In this document: positions 63,411-64,000 of the stretch, piece after piece | How the letters are laid out: each line of letters opens with the position of its first letter | How positions within the stretch are numbered: position 1 is the first letter of the stretch | From: Sapria himalayana | Lineage: Eukaryota > Streptophyta > Magnoliopsida > Malpighiales > Rafflesiaceae | DNA: 64,000 nt | Reading direction: 5' to 3' | Assembly (NCBI GenBank): GCA_029783825.1 | Contig: JAREIK010002254.1 | Span: 2,073,660-2,137,659, forward strand | Notes under the pieces: model-generated | Seen by the model: the letters and a program-made list of their open reading frames with translations, nothing else | What the model was told of the DNA's origin: nothing | Databases searched by the model: none | Made by a program: the position numbers and the translations under genes

Positions 63411-63795
63411 TACGGTCACCATAAAAAACCACACAATGAAAATGCATTATATCACAAATACATGAAGCATGTATACGAATAAGTTTACATACGAAATCCA
63501 AGCATACTATGGTGATTAAAAAAGAAATTCGGAAACAAAAAAATAGAATAAAAATGCATACTCTTCAATTAAGCAATCCGAAGATAATCAATGAAGAATA
63601 AATGTATAAATGTACCTCAAATCAATACCAAATTAAAACTTAAACCTCGAATTAATTTTAGTTGAATCGGCATCGAAAGATAGATTTCGGAATGCAAATG
63701 AATTTAGTTCTTTTAGAGATACAACAAGTCAAGAGAGAGAATGTATATTTTAAAAAAATATGTTAATTTTTAATTCTTAAAACATTAAATAAACA

Positions 63796-63833
<38 letters not shown>

Positions 63834-64000
63834 TAATATATATATATATATATACATACATATATATAATACAAAATTACTCATTAATTTTTTTTACTAG
63901 TAGAATTTGTTCAACAAATTTAATGTGCGTGTAGCAAGGTACCAATGAAAAAAGATACATTACAATTTTTTATTATAATATTAACTAAACAATAAATTTA
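63411..64000. other. AT-rich interval with (TA)n, no recognised gene
   Basis: Unique AT-rich sequence, with (TA)n runs at about 63797-63865 in both halves of a loose palindrome. No open frame or motif supports a gene. Confidence 0.6.

Overview
The window is nuclear DNA of a flowering plant, very AT-rich, with no intact host gene visible. I base 'plant' on the transposon content: CACTA (En/Spm) elements with Transpos_assoc, Transposase_21, DUF4218, DUF4216 and Ptta/TNPA-like coding remnants, an L1-type LINE with a C-terminal RNase H, and a Ty1/copia RNase H remnant. I cannot name the species.

The ground substance is a degenerate tetranucleotide array of about 28 kb. On the + strand it reads TCTA with variants TCTG, TCAA, TTTA and TTTG; on the other strand this is GATA/GACA, the composition of Bkm-type satellite. 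It occupies about 1-4532, 13873-26165, 33632-34656 and 41405-45475 with one polarity. It flips at about 45476 and continues as TAGA/CAGA to 51909. Nearly all the long open frames in these stretches (repeating Leu-Ser-Ile-Tyr) are translations of the 4-bp repeat and are not genes.

Three transposons interrupt the array. CACTA element A (4533-13872) has no transposase but carries a Ty1/copia RNase H remnant and an unidentified coding-like fragment. CACTA element C (26166-33631) carries decayed minus-strand genes: a Transpos_assoc exon and a TNPA-like gene, with the TNP2 core missing. A full-length L1-type LINE (34657-41404) is bounded by a 17-bp target-site duplication made of array sequence. 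Its ORF1 and ORF2 overlap by ATGA and are broken by a few stops and frameshifts.

The array ends at 51909 in a cluster of CACTA termini: a small element D, then element B from 52549. Element B has three tandem units of about 1.23 kb, each with a GC-rich Ala/Thr/Val-coding-like trinucleotide island. It continues with a TNPA-like pseudogene (57040-58886) and the 3' half of a TNP2 transposase pseudogene (59027-61375), both on the minus strand. Elements A, B and C share an AT-rich internal tandem repeat although A/B and C have different terminal repeats. The last 2 kb hold simple and 80-bp tandem repeats and no recognisable gene.

Each CACTA element would originally have made TNP2 (cut-and-paste transposase) and a TNPA-like protein that binds subterminal repeats. 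Neither is complete here, so any mobility would depend on proteins supplied from elsewhere. The LINE is also disabled but looks younger.
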